Source: Apteryx mantelli
Lineage: Eukaryota; Chordata; Aves; Apterygiformes; Apterygidae
DNA length: 64,000 nt
Direction of reading: 5' to 3'
Assembly (NCBI RefSeq): GCF_036417845.1
Contig: NC_089978.1
Span: 124,960,183 to 125,024,182, forward strand
Part shown: in pieces, positions 49,001 through 60,037 of the stretch
Layout: each line of letters starts with the position of its first letter
How positions within the stretch are numbered: position 1 is the first letter of the stretch
Notes under the pieces: model-generated
Database searches by the model: none
Told to the model about the DNA's origin: nothing
Seen by the model: the letters and a program-made list of their open reading frames with translations, nothing else
Position numbers and translations under genes: made by a program

Positions 49001-50963
49001 ATTGACAAGGTCTTTGTACCCAGCAAAATACACTATGCTGTGAAGACACCCAAGCTGCCCTCAGCATTGGGCAGATAGATCTGGAGAGAGCTCTGTACTG
49101 CTGCAGCTAACATACCCTGATCCTTGGCTAAGGGAATGGGTAGTAAAATAGCAGATGACCTTATTAAATGTAAAATGTTCATTAAATAAAATAATGTCAT
49201 TATTCATATACAGGTATAATCTATCTATGTTGTATCTCCTCAGGAAAAAAAACAAGCACACAGTTATAGCAGTGAAGTGTAGAATAATAAAAAGACACCA
49301 CTAAAGAAATCATCAAATTCTATTAGGCTGTGAATCAAGTATCTCTTGGAATAGTGTGTTCAGTTACAGACAGCCAATCATAAAAAGTATACCTAACACA
49401 AGACCAAAGTAGGTTTAAGAGTCAGACTTCAGCATGAAAACAGACTGAAAGATGCTGTGTCAGTTTAGCTTACAGTGTGGACTAGGTATCAGCAGATGCA
49501 GTAGGAGTATACACGATAATGTATGGTAGATTAAGACAAGTAGACAGTCAATGAAATTGAAAGGTTATATAATCAGATAAAACTGTTTTGAAAAGCAAAC
49601 AGTAACGTAATGCCTACGTTTTCATGTAGTACTTTTGTAAAATTGTGATGTCAGAGAGTATAGGAATCAAAGGGGCTATACAGGTGCATGAAGGAAAACA
49701 GACACTCAGAATTGCACCAAGGACTGAGAGTCTCCTATGATCTCAGGAATTTACATGCAGCCTAAGAAGTTACTGTATGCAGTTTATGTACGTGTACTGA
49801 ATGGAAACTGGTGGGCTACCTGGCACTCCTGCCTCCTGCCAGGGCTGCATTAAGCAATCCCCGGCCAAGGACAAAGACGACATTAAAATCTGATGGCTCT
49901 CATTCATGTAGAAGGCACCTCAGAACAGAGCCATCCCATCTACTATCAGCAACGGGTTTCCTCCACAACCTGAGCTGGGTCTTACAAAGCTGAATTTTGG
50001 GATTTCCTGTGCAAGTAGGTAGATTGTGAACTTGAAAGACTGACTGACATCATAGTGAAGAGGAAAAATCCATCTAGACATCTATTATTTTTGTCTACAG
50101 CTGTGTATTTTTGTATGTGAAGTTTCTTTTTGTAAAAAGTATAACTACTGTGGGAACATTTAAACATGTCCCTCTGAATTTGTAAACTATTAAAGGTATG
50201 CTACTGGGAAGACTACAGACCATCAGTGCTCCCAGGGAAAACTATCACAATTGGGTTGAGTCTCATTTCACAGCCTGTGATAGGATTTCAAAGTTTAAAA
50301 GAGTTCCTGCTCTTTTTTTTCTCACATAAAGGGAAGATTAAAAGCAACCAGTTATGGAGTGGGAGTATCCAGTTAAAGGAACTTTACCAAGCTCTGTAGT
50401 CCTATGATTCTGGGAAAGGCTAAAAAAGAAACTTCAACTATATGACATAATAAATTCCTAAGTCTCTTCTCTGAATTCCTTATATGCTGACTTCATTGAG
50501 ATAAGATGAAAGGATATTAGACTAATGTGAATTTGACTTTGAAGCATGACCTTGAGTGATACCACTGTGTGACAGCTTGTGTGTTTCAGTATGTTCAAAG
50601 ACAGGGTTGGAGCAGAACTGTTTGCTATGTATGTTCACATGACTGACACTTATAAAACATCAGAATTTGCACTATGCATGACAGTGCAACAGTATCATAT
50701 ACTATACCAAGGTTTCATAAAGTGAGTCTGTATCTAAGTCCGTGAAGTGAGAAAGTTTTAAACAGAAACACAACAGGGAGGGGCAAAAAGAGAGAGAAGA
50801 GGGAGGGGAAAAAAAGAACCTGACAGGACTTCAGACAGGCCACAACACCCTTCTCCTGTAGGTTAACTGGACAAATACCCACAAGTAAAGCAGAGAGAGA
50901 TCAACCCAGAAGCTACAAGACAGGTTTGTATCCTAACTAGGAGTGCAAAATGCAATGACTTAC

Positions 50964-51093
50964 AGTGTACAGTGATGGTGGTTGAGTCCATCATGCTTTT
51001 GTCCATCAGAGAGCACCTGTATTCTCCTGTTGCATTTCGTCTCACATCTGTCATTACATAAGTATCTGAACTTCTTATGCCTTCTGTTTCTCC
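50964..51093 (-). CDS. ALCAM: ALCAM exon 8: Ig domain D3, second half
   Basis: 130 bp, phase 0 in, phase 1 out. It encodes GETEGIRSSDTYVMTDVRRN, then ATGEYRCSLMDKSMMD, then STTITVH with a split tyrosine codon. The GEYRC segment holds the second D3 cysteine, and RNAT is a glycosylation sequon. Confidence 0.98.
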
Positions 51094-52780
51094 CTATGGA
51101 TGGAAAACGAAATATTTATTGCATACAAGCCTACTAAAAACATTTATTTTTGTTGAGGATTTTTCAATTATAAGAATCCTGAAATTCTATAAATACAAAT
51201 AGATTTAGCATATAAAATACATATAGATTTAGCATCATTGAAGTGCAGTCATCTACTAAAAATACTAAGGTTTATTTTCTGATTGACTGCATAGTTTTAA
51301 AAACCACTCCAACAATTAAAAACTTCTCTTTTAATTTAATGACCAGCCTTATTTTAAGAAGATGTTAAAATACAGAATCTACAAGTTTAACAGGAAGAAG
51401 ATAAGAAAACAGAAGCCTGAAACAGTCTACTTATAAGGGTGTTATAAGAAACCACCACAGCAAAAGAAATTGTGTTTCTAAATCTGTATCTAAAATGATA
51501 CATTTCATTTAGGAAAAATCATGAAGTGAAATCTGTTCATGTTTCATGAAGTTAAAGCTGTTCAGTTCCCACTTGATTACAACCGCTGACTTCGACCAGC
51601 TTTTGAAACAACTGTAGAATGAACCTCTAATTCATTCATATCTCTGAACCCAGAAAGAGATTTACCGTGCCTGTCATAATACCCATGCGTCTTGCAAAGA
51701 AATCAGCAATTCCAGCTCCCCTTGAGTGAAAGGATTAATTTCAGGTAGCAGACAAGACAAACTGGGATGTTCAGCTTGCTCAGTGTGATCATGGAGCAAG
51801 GAAAGATACCATGCACTTCTTCCCAGCATACAGTGAATTCTTAGGATGACTTTAATTTAAAGGACAGTTGACTGGAAGCCTCAGTTCTGCTCTCACTGAA
51901 CCTAAATGGCCATTCTGAGGTAAGACCACTTCAGCTGCTATTCTTCCTTGCTACTCTTCAGTAATTCAAAGATGCCAGGAGTCCAAAATAGATGAGGTTA
52001 TGTTCAAAGAGCTACATGTTGTTTTAGAAACACTTGAAAGCATGCTGCCTCTTTTGCCCTCTCTCCAGATCAGCTCTGCTCGTTACTGCAATAGGAACAA
52101 AAATGGATATAAGCCAGGGGAGAGAGAAGCAGGACATGGGAAGAAGGTAGGAATCTTAGAATATAAAGCCACATCTGTCTGCAGGTTTCAGCAATCATAA
52201 GATTAATGAATTTTTTTTTTCCTCTTCTTTATTCTCATCTTATGCATCTGGCAGATTTGTTCTACGCTTGGCTCCTGTGCTGACACACTAGTTCTTGTTT
52301 GTGGTGTCATGCCACAAAACAACTTAAACAAATAAAAATTGCACAAAAATTCATCTGTGAAGGTCCAAAAAATGGCTGACTTAATTTCCTATACTTTTAC
52401 TGCTGGATCTTTGTCTGTTAATGACAACAGATGAGATGATTTCATTTAAGGTGCTAAACTTCTTTTCTCAAAACCACTTTTTACTCAAAATATATGATGA
52501 TGAGAAATGAAGACTAACAATTTTAGTAGGTCTAACCCCCTGAAAATTTCAGGGCCAGGGTGTGGGGGGGAGGTTTTTAAAGAATACTTTGCTAACTCAG
52601 GTGAGGCATTCTGCGAGAGTTTGATGTAAAGGCCAACAGCTATCTTCCATTTTAGTCACATCAAATTCCTTCCTTCCTTCCTTTGTTATAAAATCACATA
52701 TATGGTGACATGCAGCAATGTCTGTAGGAAGGAATGATACAAACTATTTCAGTAAACAGTAAAGGTGAGGCAAAACTTAC
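51094..52780 (-). other. ALCAM: ALCAM intron 7
   Basis: 1687 bp, donor GTAAGT, acceptor CCATAG. Nothing else recognised. Confidence 0.9.
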
Positions 52781-52908
52781 TGGAATGTAAAACAGGAACT
52801 CCTGTGGAGGAGGGTTACCGTTCCCTGAGCACTTCAGAGTGATGTTATCACCTTCTTTAATGGTACTACTTTGTGGCAGCACTTGAATAGTCACCTTCTC
52901 TGTTGGAT
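52781..52908 (-). CDS. ALCAM: ALCAM exon 7: Ig domain D3, first half
   Basis: 128 bp, phase 1 in, phase 0 out. It encodes [20 protein letters not shown], then [20 protein letters not shown], then IP. It contains the first D3 cysteine and the sequon NIT. The diagnostic GNPPP-EFLFY motif is shared with human ALCAM. Confidence 0.98.
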
Positions 52909-53799
52909 CTGTGAAAATAACATGCACATTTAATAGCGTTTGCAAAAAAATTTACAATAACATTATGCATACAGTACTCATGTCCAAGGAGTACACAATT
53001 TTATCATGAAGCAGGTGAGGGTATGTCCACGTGTAGATATTTTATAGAAGAACTTAAGTTAATCACACTTTCCAAATTTATCCCAGTCAAAAAGCTTCAA
53101 AGAAGCCTTATTATATAGAAACCCATTTTTATTCACCAAAGTATCTATAACTGAAATAGGAATGACGACAACTATTTCGTGTGTTTAAAAAGAAAAAACC
53201 CTGATCAGTAGGGACAATTTCACAGTGTGATTTCATTATGAGGGATTAACTTGTCCTCTATGAAGCTTGCTGTTTAGATGACTGCAGCATCAGAAAAAAC
53301 AACTGAAGCTCTCAGCACCCTTCATTAACATTAGATAATAGTATTCTTGCATTAAAAAGAAATAAACACGAACTAAGCAACTCTACCAAGGCTATTCTAT
53401 ATGCTGATCACTACCGGCTTTCAAAAAGATGAATTTGGTGAACATAATAGGCCTCTTAACACAGTCAACAGAACTGTAAGTGTAACATACTTCTGTCATG
53501 TTCAGTGAACTAGAACTATAACTTATATTTTACTTCAGTAATTTCTTTCAAGCAAAAAGGAGTATACTTTAATACATGCTATTCTTCCTAAATAGAAGCC
53601 TAAATTTAATTTTTCAAAAACAGAGTAAAATTAACAAAAATAAAGGAAATAATCTGGACAGATAACTCTCACTGTTTTAATTTCAATGAATAAATAAAAT
53701 TTCACCACTGATGCTGATCTTGCATTAAGACACAGTACAGTACACCTTATTAGACACTAAAAAAATCTACATGGCAGAAACACTCTTGCCTGGCAGGCG

Positions 53800-54260
53800 A
53801 TTCTGTGCGTTCAGTGAAGCGGGCGCTCTACAGCCCTTCCCACCCTTAAGGCATTCATCATGTCTGGCTTCTCCTATGGGGATTTCCACATAAAAGCAGC
53901 TGTATTCTGCTGTGGCCTCTCCATGCCTGAGTGCCCTAGCATGGCCTCTAGCCTCTGCCTTCAAGGGAAGAGCAGTAGTGGGCTGCAGGAGGCCACATCC
54001 TCCCTCCTCAAGGTGCAACACGCTCGGCTCCCTCTCCTGCCAACACAGCCTCTCCCCCCGCCCGGCCCTTCAGTACCGACGTGCAAGTCTGCCTGCTTCA
54101 GGGAGGGACGTGCAGCGCTGCTGCTGGTGTGGGAAATGACAGAGGCAGGTAGGTAGCCGGCCACGATTTGCACGGACGCACGCGCGCACGCCTCGTGGCT
54201 GCTGCAGGGCCAGCAACCCAGCCTCAGGGGCTGCCCGGTGAGCTAGCTGGCTGCAGGAAC
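53800..54260. other. GC/CpG-rich patch inside ALCAM intron 6
   Basis: This is the most GC-rich stretch of the ALCAM part of the window. CpGs cluster at about 54050-54205 (CCGACGTGC, GGGACGTGCAGCGCTG, a GGACGCACGCGCGCACGCC alternating purine-pyrimidine run). It could be an intragenic promoter or enhancer, or only a local composition shift. No TATA box or protein frame is convincing. Confidence 0.4.
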
Positions 54261-54571
54261 TTGTCTCTCCCCTCCAACAAACCTAGCCGAACGGGAGAAA
54301 GACAGAAAGGATGGCTAGACATGCTCTGGAACTGCTTTGGCTTTCTCTCAAGACTGGAAAGGGATGAATTATACTGAGGAAAACTTTAAGACTATAATTT
54401 GGAACAGTTTTCCCCACAGAGACAAACAGAACAGGACTAGAAATAAATACAGTTAAACAAGAATGACACCCTTGCAAAGCACCAATTTTTCCTGTAGGAA
54501 TATTTTATCTTTGTATCTACTGCAATCAACCATGAGCAATGTTTCTATTTTATGATCTAAATTAAAAAAAA

Positions 54572-54589
54572 ATATATATATATATATAT
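54572..54589. repeat. (TA)n microsatellite
   Basis: About nine TA units within ALCAM intron 6. Confidence 0.9.
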
Positions 54590-57500
54590 CCACAAAAGTA
54601 AATAGCAAAAGACTAACTAAATCATTCTCTAAAGTGAACTGGCCACCTCTTCTGAGGAAGACACAACCTAATGACAATATTTTTCAATACTCATGCTAAG
54701 GCAGCGCTCAGCAACTTGCTCCCCTGCTTTTGCTAATCAACAGGAGCAGTTTGGTGAAGGTATATTTGGCCTGAGTGGCACAACGTCCCTGGCTCACCCC
54801 ATCTTACCTTGTGCTTGTCTATACCTGAGACCTTGTACCTGCTTTCTGCAGAAGCAAAGTTCTGGAAGTAGGCACCAAAGGACAGTTATTTAGTGAAATG
54901 AATGCTGCCATCCCAGACCCACCATGGCCACAGCAGACATCACTCCAATGAAACACGGATGCTGGAGGCAGCGTGGAGTATGAATTGCTTTTTAATTCTA
55001 ATTTGTTATGGAAAGGAGTTTATCCATAAAAAGACAGACACTTAAGAACAGAGCATTACTAGAAAGCTTGTCTGGCAAACGTATCTTTTTACAATGATTA
55101 ATTTTGAGCACAACCTAACATAACCAGAGTCTAGATAATTTAGATATCTGAGATATTATCTGTCTAACTATCTAATAGTTGCAGGAGTTAACTTAAAATT
55201 ACTCACCTTACGTTCTGTAGCTTGCTCACCAGAGCTAAGTATTGATAACTACTGCTAGCTAAGCTCAGTTATCTACGACTAGCACCAAACTCTGCAGGGG
55301 CTAATTCACTCTTCTTCTCACACTATGTTACAGTGACTTCAACTGGCTATGAAATACTTGAATACTAGAGCTTGCACTAACCCTGAGCTAAAAGAAAAGT
55401 AAAACACTCTTAAAATCTGAATATACAGATATGTCTTACAGAAAAATTGTGCATACAACTTTAAGTGTGCACTCCCCATTTCTTTATAATAAATGGGTAA
55501 GTTCCAATGAATCGCACTAGATATCAGAATGGATGGTAGGTCTTTTTTTTCTTTCTTTTTTTTTTTTTAAATGAGTGGGGGATTTTTTTTTCTACTTGCT
55601 TCAGAGATGCAAAACGTGATAGTTTGAGAGTCAATCTGGAAAAAAAAAAGGCTGAAAGACTTCCATATCTTAAAGGTGGAGTCTGGCATTTATTTTTATC
55701 TGCATTACATCTGACTGAGAAAAAAAATAAATTGAGAAAGCAGCTAATTAAGATCACCGAACCAAATTTAAAAACAAAACCAAATCAAGACATGTCATTA
55801 CTGTCAACTAACATCAGTCAAGAAATCTATCTATAGAAACTCTGGACATCTATTAATAACAAGTTTCACAAATGCATCTGGAGCTGCATTTGAACAAAAT
55901 ATGGAACTGAAGTTACATCAAATGAAGATACTGAAAATGGAAACTGGGTAACATCCTAATCTGTAGCTCAACAAGGTTCATACTAGGTAAGCCTCTTCTC
56001 TAATCAAGGGTGTGCCACCTCCCACTCTTGGCTAATTAGCAGCACAGTGATACTGCCTATCTCTGGAGAAGCATTTATCTTAATTAAATTGTGTATTAGT
56101 AGACACGGATTAAAAGAGCTCGGCTAGCAAACATACTAAATCTCTAGTACAGAGTACAGGTGATTTTTGCAGCAGAGATTATTCTGCAGTGCTGTGCAGC
56201 CTTCTTTTTTCCTTCATATTGGATAGTCCTTGATTGCAAGTGCACATAGTATGTACAGCACAGAAATGTGCACAAGCCTCGTCCTCAACAGGTAAAGTAG
56301 CTTAATGCATGAAAGTGGTGGGGGAAATGGGGACATCACAGCATCTCTTGGCTGTAACAGCAACAGAGCAGTCTGAGTGGAAGGGAAGTCAGTGCTTTCT
56401 GGTCATTACACTTCTTCCCTGTGAACTTCTGCCATACGCAGTAGCAGTTATTCACAGCCATGGGGCTCCACAAAAGACAGAAAAGAGAGTGAAATTTGGT
56501 ACTCAACTTTTAAAGCAAAAGCTAAAGAAAACTCTAACTTAATGGAAACAATAGGTGACTGCAAGCTTGAAATCTCTTTGTTCTTTCCTAGGATAATGGT
56601 TACTATCCCAGAGGTTTTCATCTCTGTTACTTCTGTTGATTGTCATTCTGGAGAAACAGCTGATGAAATAAAGGCCTAAATTTACTCTGGTTTCTCCAGG
56701 TGAAAACAAAGAATAACTGCTCTACGGTTTTGTGTGATTTGACCAAGGTCAAAACTGATCCCCTACTTTTGCTGCTCAACAAACTTTACGTGGGAAGGAG
56801 AAGCAACTAGTCATCTAAATAAAATGCACATTGCCACCTCAAATTTATGACTGTCCCCTTTCAAGGTAATGGCAAACACCTGCTGGCTGCAGAAATTCAG
56901 CGTGCATTACTATCTATCTTTGTATCCAACTGGATTACTGAGTTTTTAGAAAAGAGATAATGTATATTAAAGCCCAATGTTGGAAAACTTTAAGCAAGTA
57001 ACACTGACTTCAGCAAATACAACAGGCCTCATACTTTGTATATTCTGACCCTAATTGTGTACCAACTTTGGGTTACTTCTACATTTTAATATTTTACTAT
57101 ACTAGAGAAATGACAGCTGCACAGAGTTGTCAGGGCATTCATGAAATTCAGAAGTCTCTGTATTTGTTAGCAGCAAAACTCTGGGGACATAATGGATTTA
57201 TATTTCATGTCCTTTCTGTTGCATTGTCTTTACAAAGTACATTTACAAGATGATGCCTGGTTTTCGCAAAGCATTTCCAGTACCTTCAGAAGCCTTCAGG
57301 ATTAAGCAAAAAAACTAGCACCTGGAGAATCCTGGGCTGTAGGAGACGTATTATCAGTTTCATTGCCTACTTTCTCTCAGTAGAAATGGCCTGCTCATAA
57401 AGATAAAACATGCACACTATTCCTCTTAAATTTGTGCTCTGACTTTAATTAAAAGTCACATTAGATATCTGGACTAAAGCGGCATTCCCCAAACTGAAAT

Positions 57501-58403
57501 TTTTCTTTAGAACCTTGGGTATTACCTAAAGTGTACAGACTAGCAACAGTTTACTGGACATCACCTTGAATATCTCTCATTCCAGTCCTTCATTCTGCTA
57601 TGACCTGCTGCCTTCTACAGTCCTACAGAAGTGTTGTTTTACAATACTTTGAAATGCCTTTTCCAGTCTCTCTAACTGCTACCACCTCCTCTTACCTATC
57701 CTTGCCAAATGCCTGTTTTCTTTACTCAAAGGAGGATTACGATATCCATGTTGGTCAGTAATGCAGTAAGCAATTTGCTCTGGGACTTAGACCAGCTGGA
57801 AATAATTACTTACACAAATTCTCTACTAAAAAAATAAAAGTCCACCAATATTCAGATGCACAGTTTAGACGTAAAAGTCAGCTTCTTACAGCTGTAGAGA
57901 AGTTACTATCTGCAAGTTACTTTCTGCAAGGCAGTCTACCAGCATTAGCTGAATGATGCTAAATCTCCTTTGTGCACATTTGAAAAGCATTTCAGTGCAC
58001 TGAAAACTGCACAGTATATTCATTGCATATTTCAGAGGGCACAAGGAGTCATCTCTGATCCTTAATAGAGCATCATCCATTCTAATCAACCACTCTAACT
58101 TCTGTTAAAGTTCCCAAAAATCCCATTTCACTGTAACTTATTGTGGTTACTACTTTTCTCTTGTCAATGCAATCCTGATAATCCAGTATTCTACTGTTAG
58201 TTAGCAAGAAAGCAAACTCAGGTAAGTCTGAAGATAAGTATAAATTAGATAAAGAAAGTACTCAGATTTTCTTGCTGCAAACTGGCTTTGAAAAAACACT
58301 CCCAACAGTCAAGCAGCAATGTTCCTGTAATTTTATAAACTGTCTCTGATTTTGTTTTCCCCACCCCTGGTGTATACAGCAATAGATGTTTTTAATAACT
58401 TAC

Positions 58404-58586
58404 AGTGAATGTCAAAGACTACTGGTTCAGACTGTATTGTTTTCTGTCCAGATGGTCCATAATATGTCACAGTGCAAGCAAACTTTGCATTTGCATCTTC
58501 CTTTGTTGGCATGTACTGAAGAGATGATGTCATGGTGAAGAGTCCAGTTGATTTGTCCACAATCTTTTGCAAACTTATGATCACAA
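58404..58586 (-). CDS. ALCAM: ALCAM exon 6: Ig domain D2, second part
   Basis: 183 bp, phase 1 in, phase 1 out. It encodes VIISLQKIVDKSTGLFTMTS, then SLQYMPTKEDANAKFACTVT, then YYGPSGQKTIQSEPVVFDIH with a split tyrosine codon. It holds the second D2 cysteine (KFAC) and the YYGPSGQKTI motif conserved from birds to human. Confidence 0.98.
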
Positions 58587-59463
58587 CTGAAAAGGAAATA
58601 TTGTTTCAGTATCACACAGCTAGAATTTGCAACCTTCTTCCTATTGTAGATACATCATGCTTGCCTGCCTCTCTATTTGCTAGCAGTCTGCAAACATGCA
58701 AGCAACACGACAATTACCCAAGGGACTGTACAGTGTTCCCCCAGTATTGCCACTGACATATACCAGGGTCGTTTTATCCACAACATATTCCTAACATACT
58801 GTAGATTTTAAATCAAAACAAAAATCTATTTGCAGACTGTTGTTGTTTTTTTAATACAAATCTCAGCTTACTTTGTAAGACAGAAAGAATGCCTCAAAAA
58901 TGCTGACAAAAAGAACTGAAGACCACATTTATAACAATTTCATAGGCATTACCTATTTTATGGAAGTTAAAATAACGTAGCTCATTCAGCCTAGCAAAAT
59001 CAAAGTTGAGAGGGAAGAAAAAAGTGATCTTCCTAAATCTCCTGGAGAATAAATACCTCCAGTAGAACGAGATGATGACCTGTGTGATCCAAAACACACT
59101 ACTGGACAGGTATAAAATTGAGACATTTAATACCTAATGAGAAGCTGGAAATTAGATAAAGGCTCCTAACTAACTACTTAACAAAGACTCAAGAAAAGCC
59201 TTGCAATACCATTAACAAGGCAACCCTTCTTCCCCAAAATGTGTTTTTTAAGCTAGAACATGACATGCAGGAAACAGAGTATATGGCGTGGCTTGGGTGC
59301 TCTGAAAGGCCTAGAAGCTTCTTTCAAGTTTCATTTTGTGCATCAGTAGTTTTCCTCAAAGGAACAGTACTTTAGACTAAAATAGAGCAACTCATATAAA
59401 TGCAGTTATTCACACATTCACCTATCTGTGGATTCAGAGATATTGTCTGATACCAAAACATAC
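58587..59463 (-). other. ALCAM: ALCAM intron 5
   Basis: 877 bp, donor GTATGT, acceptor CTTTTCAG. No embedded feature recognised. Confidence 0.9.
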
Positions 59464-59551
59464 CTTCTTCCACAGGCTGCAAAACTTTTCCGTTTTTGTA
59501 CCATGTAACATTGCCTTCTGGATAACTATCTCTTGCAACGCATTCCCCGAG
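59464..59551 (-). CDS. ALCAM: ALCAM exon 5: Ig domain D2, central part
   Basis: 88 bp, phase 0 in, phase 1 out. It encodes LGECVARDSYPEGN, then VTWYKNGKVLQPVEE, with a split valine codon. It holds the first D2 cysteine, the core tryptophan and the sequon NVT. Confidence 0.98.
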
Positions 59552-59972
59552 CTGCAGAACAGACAGAAATCGGTCACCTTTTCCTCCACTACGTATTAAC
59601 AGAATTCTATGTTCGTTTATTCTTATTCGGGTAAAATTTCTAGAAAGTTCAAATGCTCAACCCCAAACATTTTTAAATTGCATCAGTGATGCTTTGGTAC
59701 AATTTGGAAGAGGCTTAGGTGGTGGGTCTAAGGTCAGGACGGCCTCTAATTGCCACTGGGGCAAGGCTTAAACAATGTTGCTGGAGGGAGCTAGTCCGTG
59801 CTAAGTCTGGCTATGGAACACAATCTCCACACACACACACGCTTTTAGCAGTCCATCACACACAAACACACACATGCACTCTTAGCAGTTCATCACACCT
59901 CTTGGTCTTGACTGTAAAGGAGCTTCAGGCAGCCTTCAGGTACAAAACTTTGAGGGAGAACGCCGCTCTTAC
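59552..59972 (-). other. ALCAM: ALCAM intron 4
   Basis: 421 bp with CA-repeat clusters (59828-59878) and a nearby imperfect duplication. Donor GTAAGA, acceptor CTGCAG. Confidence 0.9.
59828..59898. repeat. CA repeats with a 37-bp-spaced duplication
   Basis: CA tracts at 59828-59840 and 59856-59878 alternate with two near-identical words, TTAGCAGTCCATCACAC (59845-59861) and TTAGCAGTTCATCACAC (59882-59898), indicating a local tandem duplication. Confidence 0.75.
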
Positions 59973-60037
59973 CATTTTTAGCTTCTCTGTTTCTAAGAAG
60001 TCTGCTTGATGCAAAATTTCTGGTTGAGATGGTTGTT
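59973..60037 (-). CDS. ALCAM: ALCAM exon 4: D1-D2 junction
   Basis: 65 bp, phase 1 in, phase 0 out. It encodes QPSQPEILHQADFLETEKLK followed by M. It corresponds to the start of D2 (QPSKPEI in the human protein). ALCAM is a type I surface glycoprotein with two V-type and three C2-type Ig domains. It mediates homophilic adhesion and binds CD6 on T cells through D1, and it guides axons in the chick nervous system. From this exon to the stop, 450 codons are continuous. The signal peptide and most of D1 (about 130 residues) lie beyond the right edge. Confidence 0.96.

Larger units (their letters stand above)
44849..50963 (-). other. ALCAM: ALCAM intron 8
   Basis: 6115 bp, donor GTAAGT. It contains a short CA tract (45848-45862), a 34-base A run (46025-46058) and otherwise unique AT-rich DNA. 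The small open frames, for example 45291-45635 (-), show no recognisable domain. Confidence 0.88.
52909..58403 (-). other. ALCAM: ALCAM intron 6
   Basis: 5495 bp, donor GTAAGT, acceptor TTTTCACAG. It contains a GC- and CpG-rich patch at about 53800-54260, a (TA)n tract (54572-54589) and T-rich simple sequence near 55543-55570. No exon is recognised. Confidence 0.88.

Noticed and set aside
56734-56762. MIR-core-like word (TGATTTGACCAAGGTCAAAA)
   Set aside because: Only about 20 bases resemble the MIR core and nothing on either side supports a SINE.
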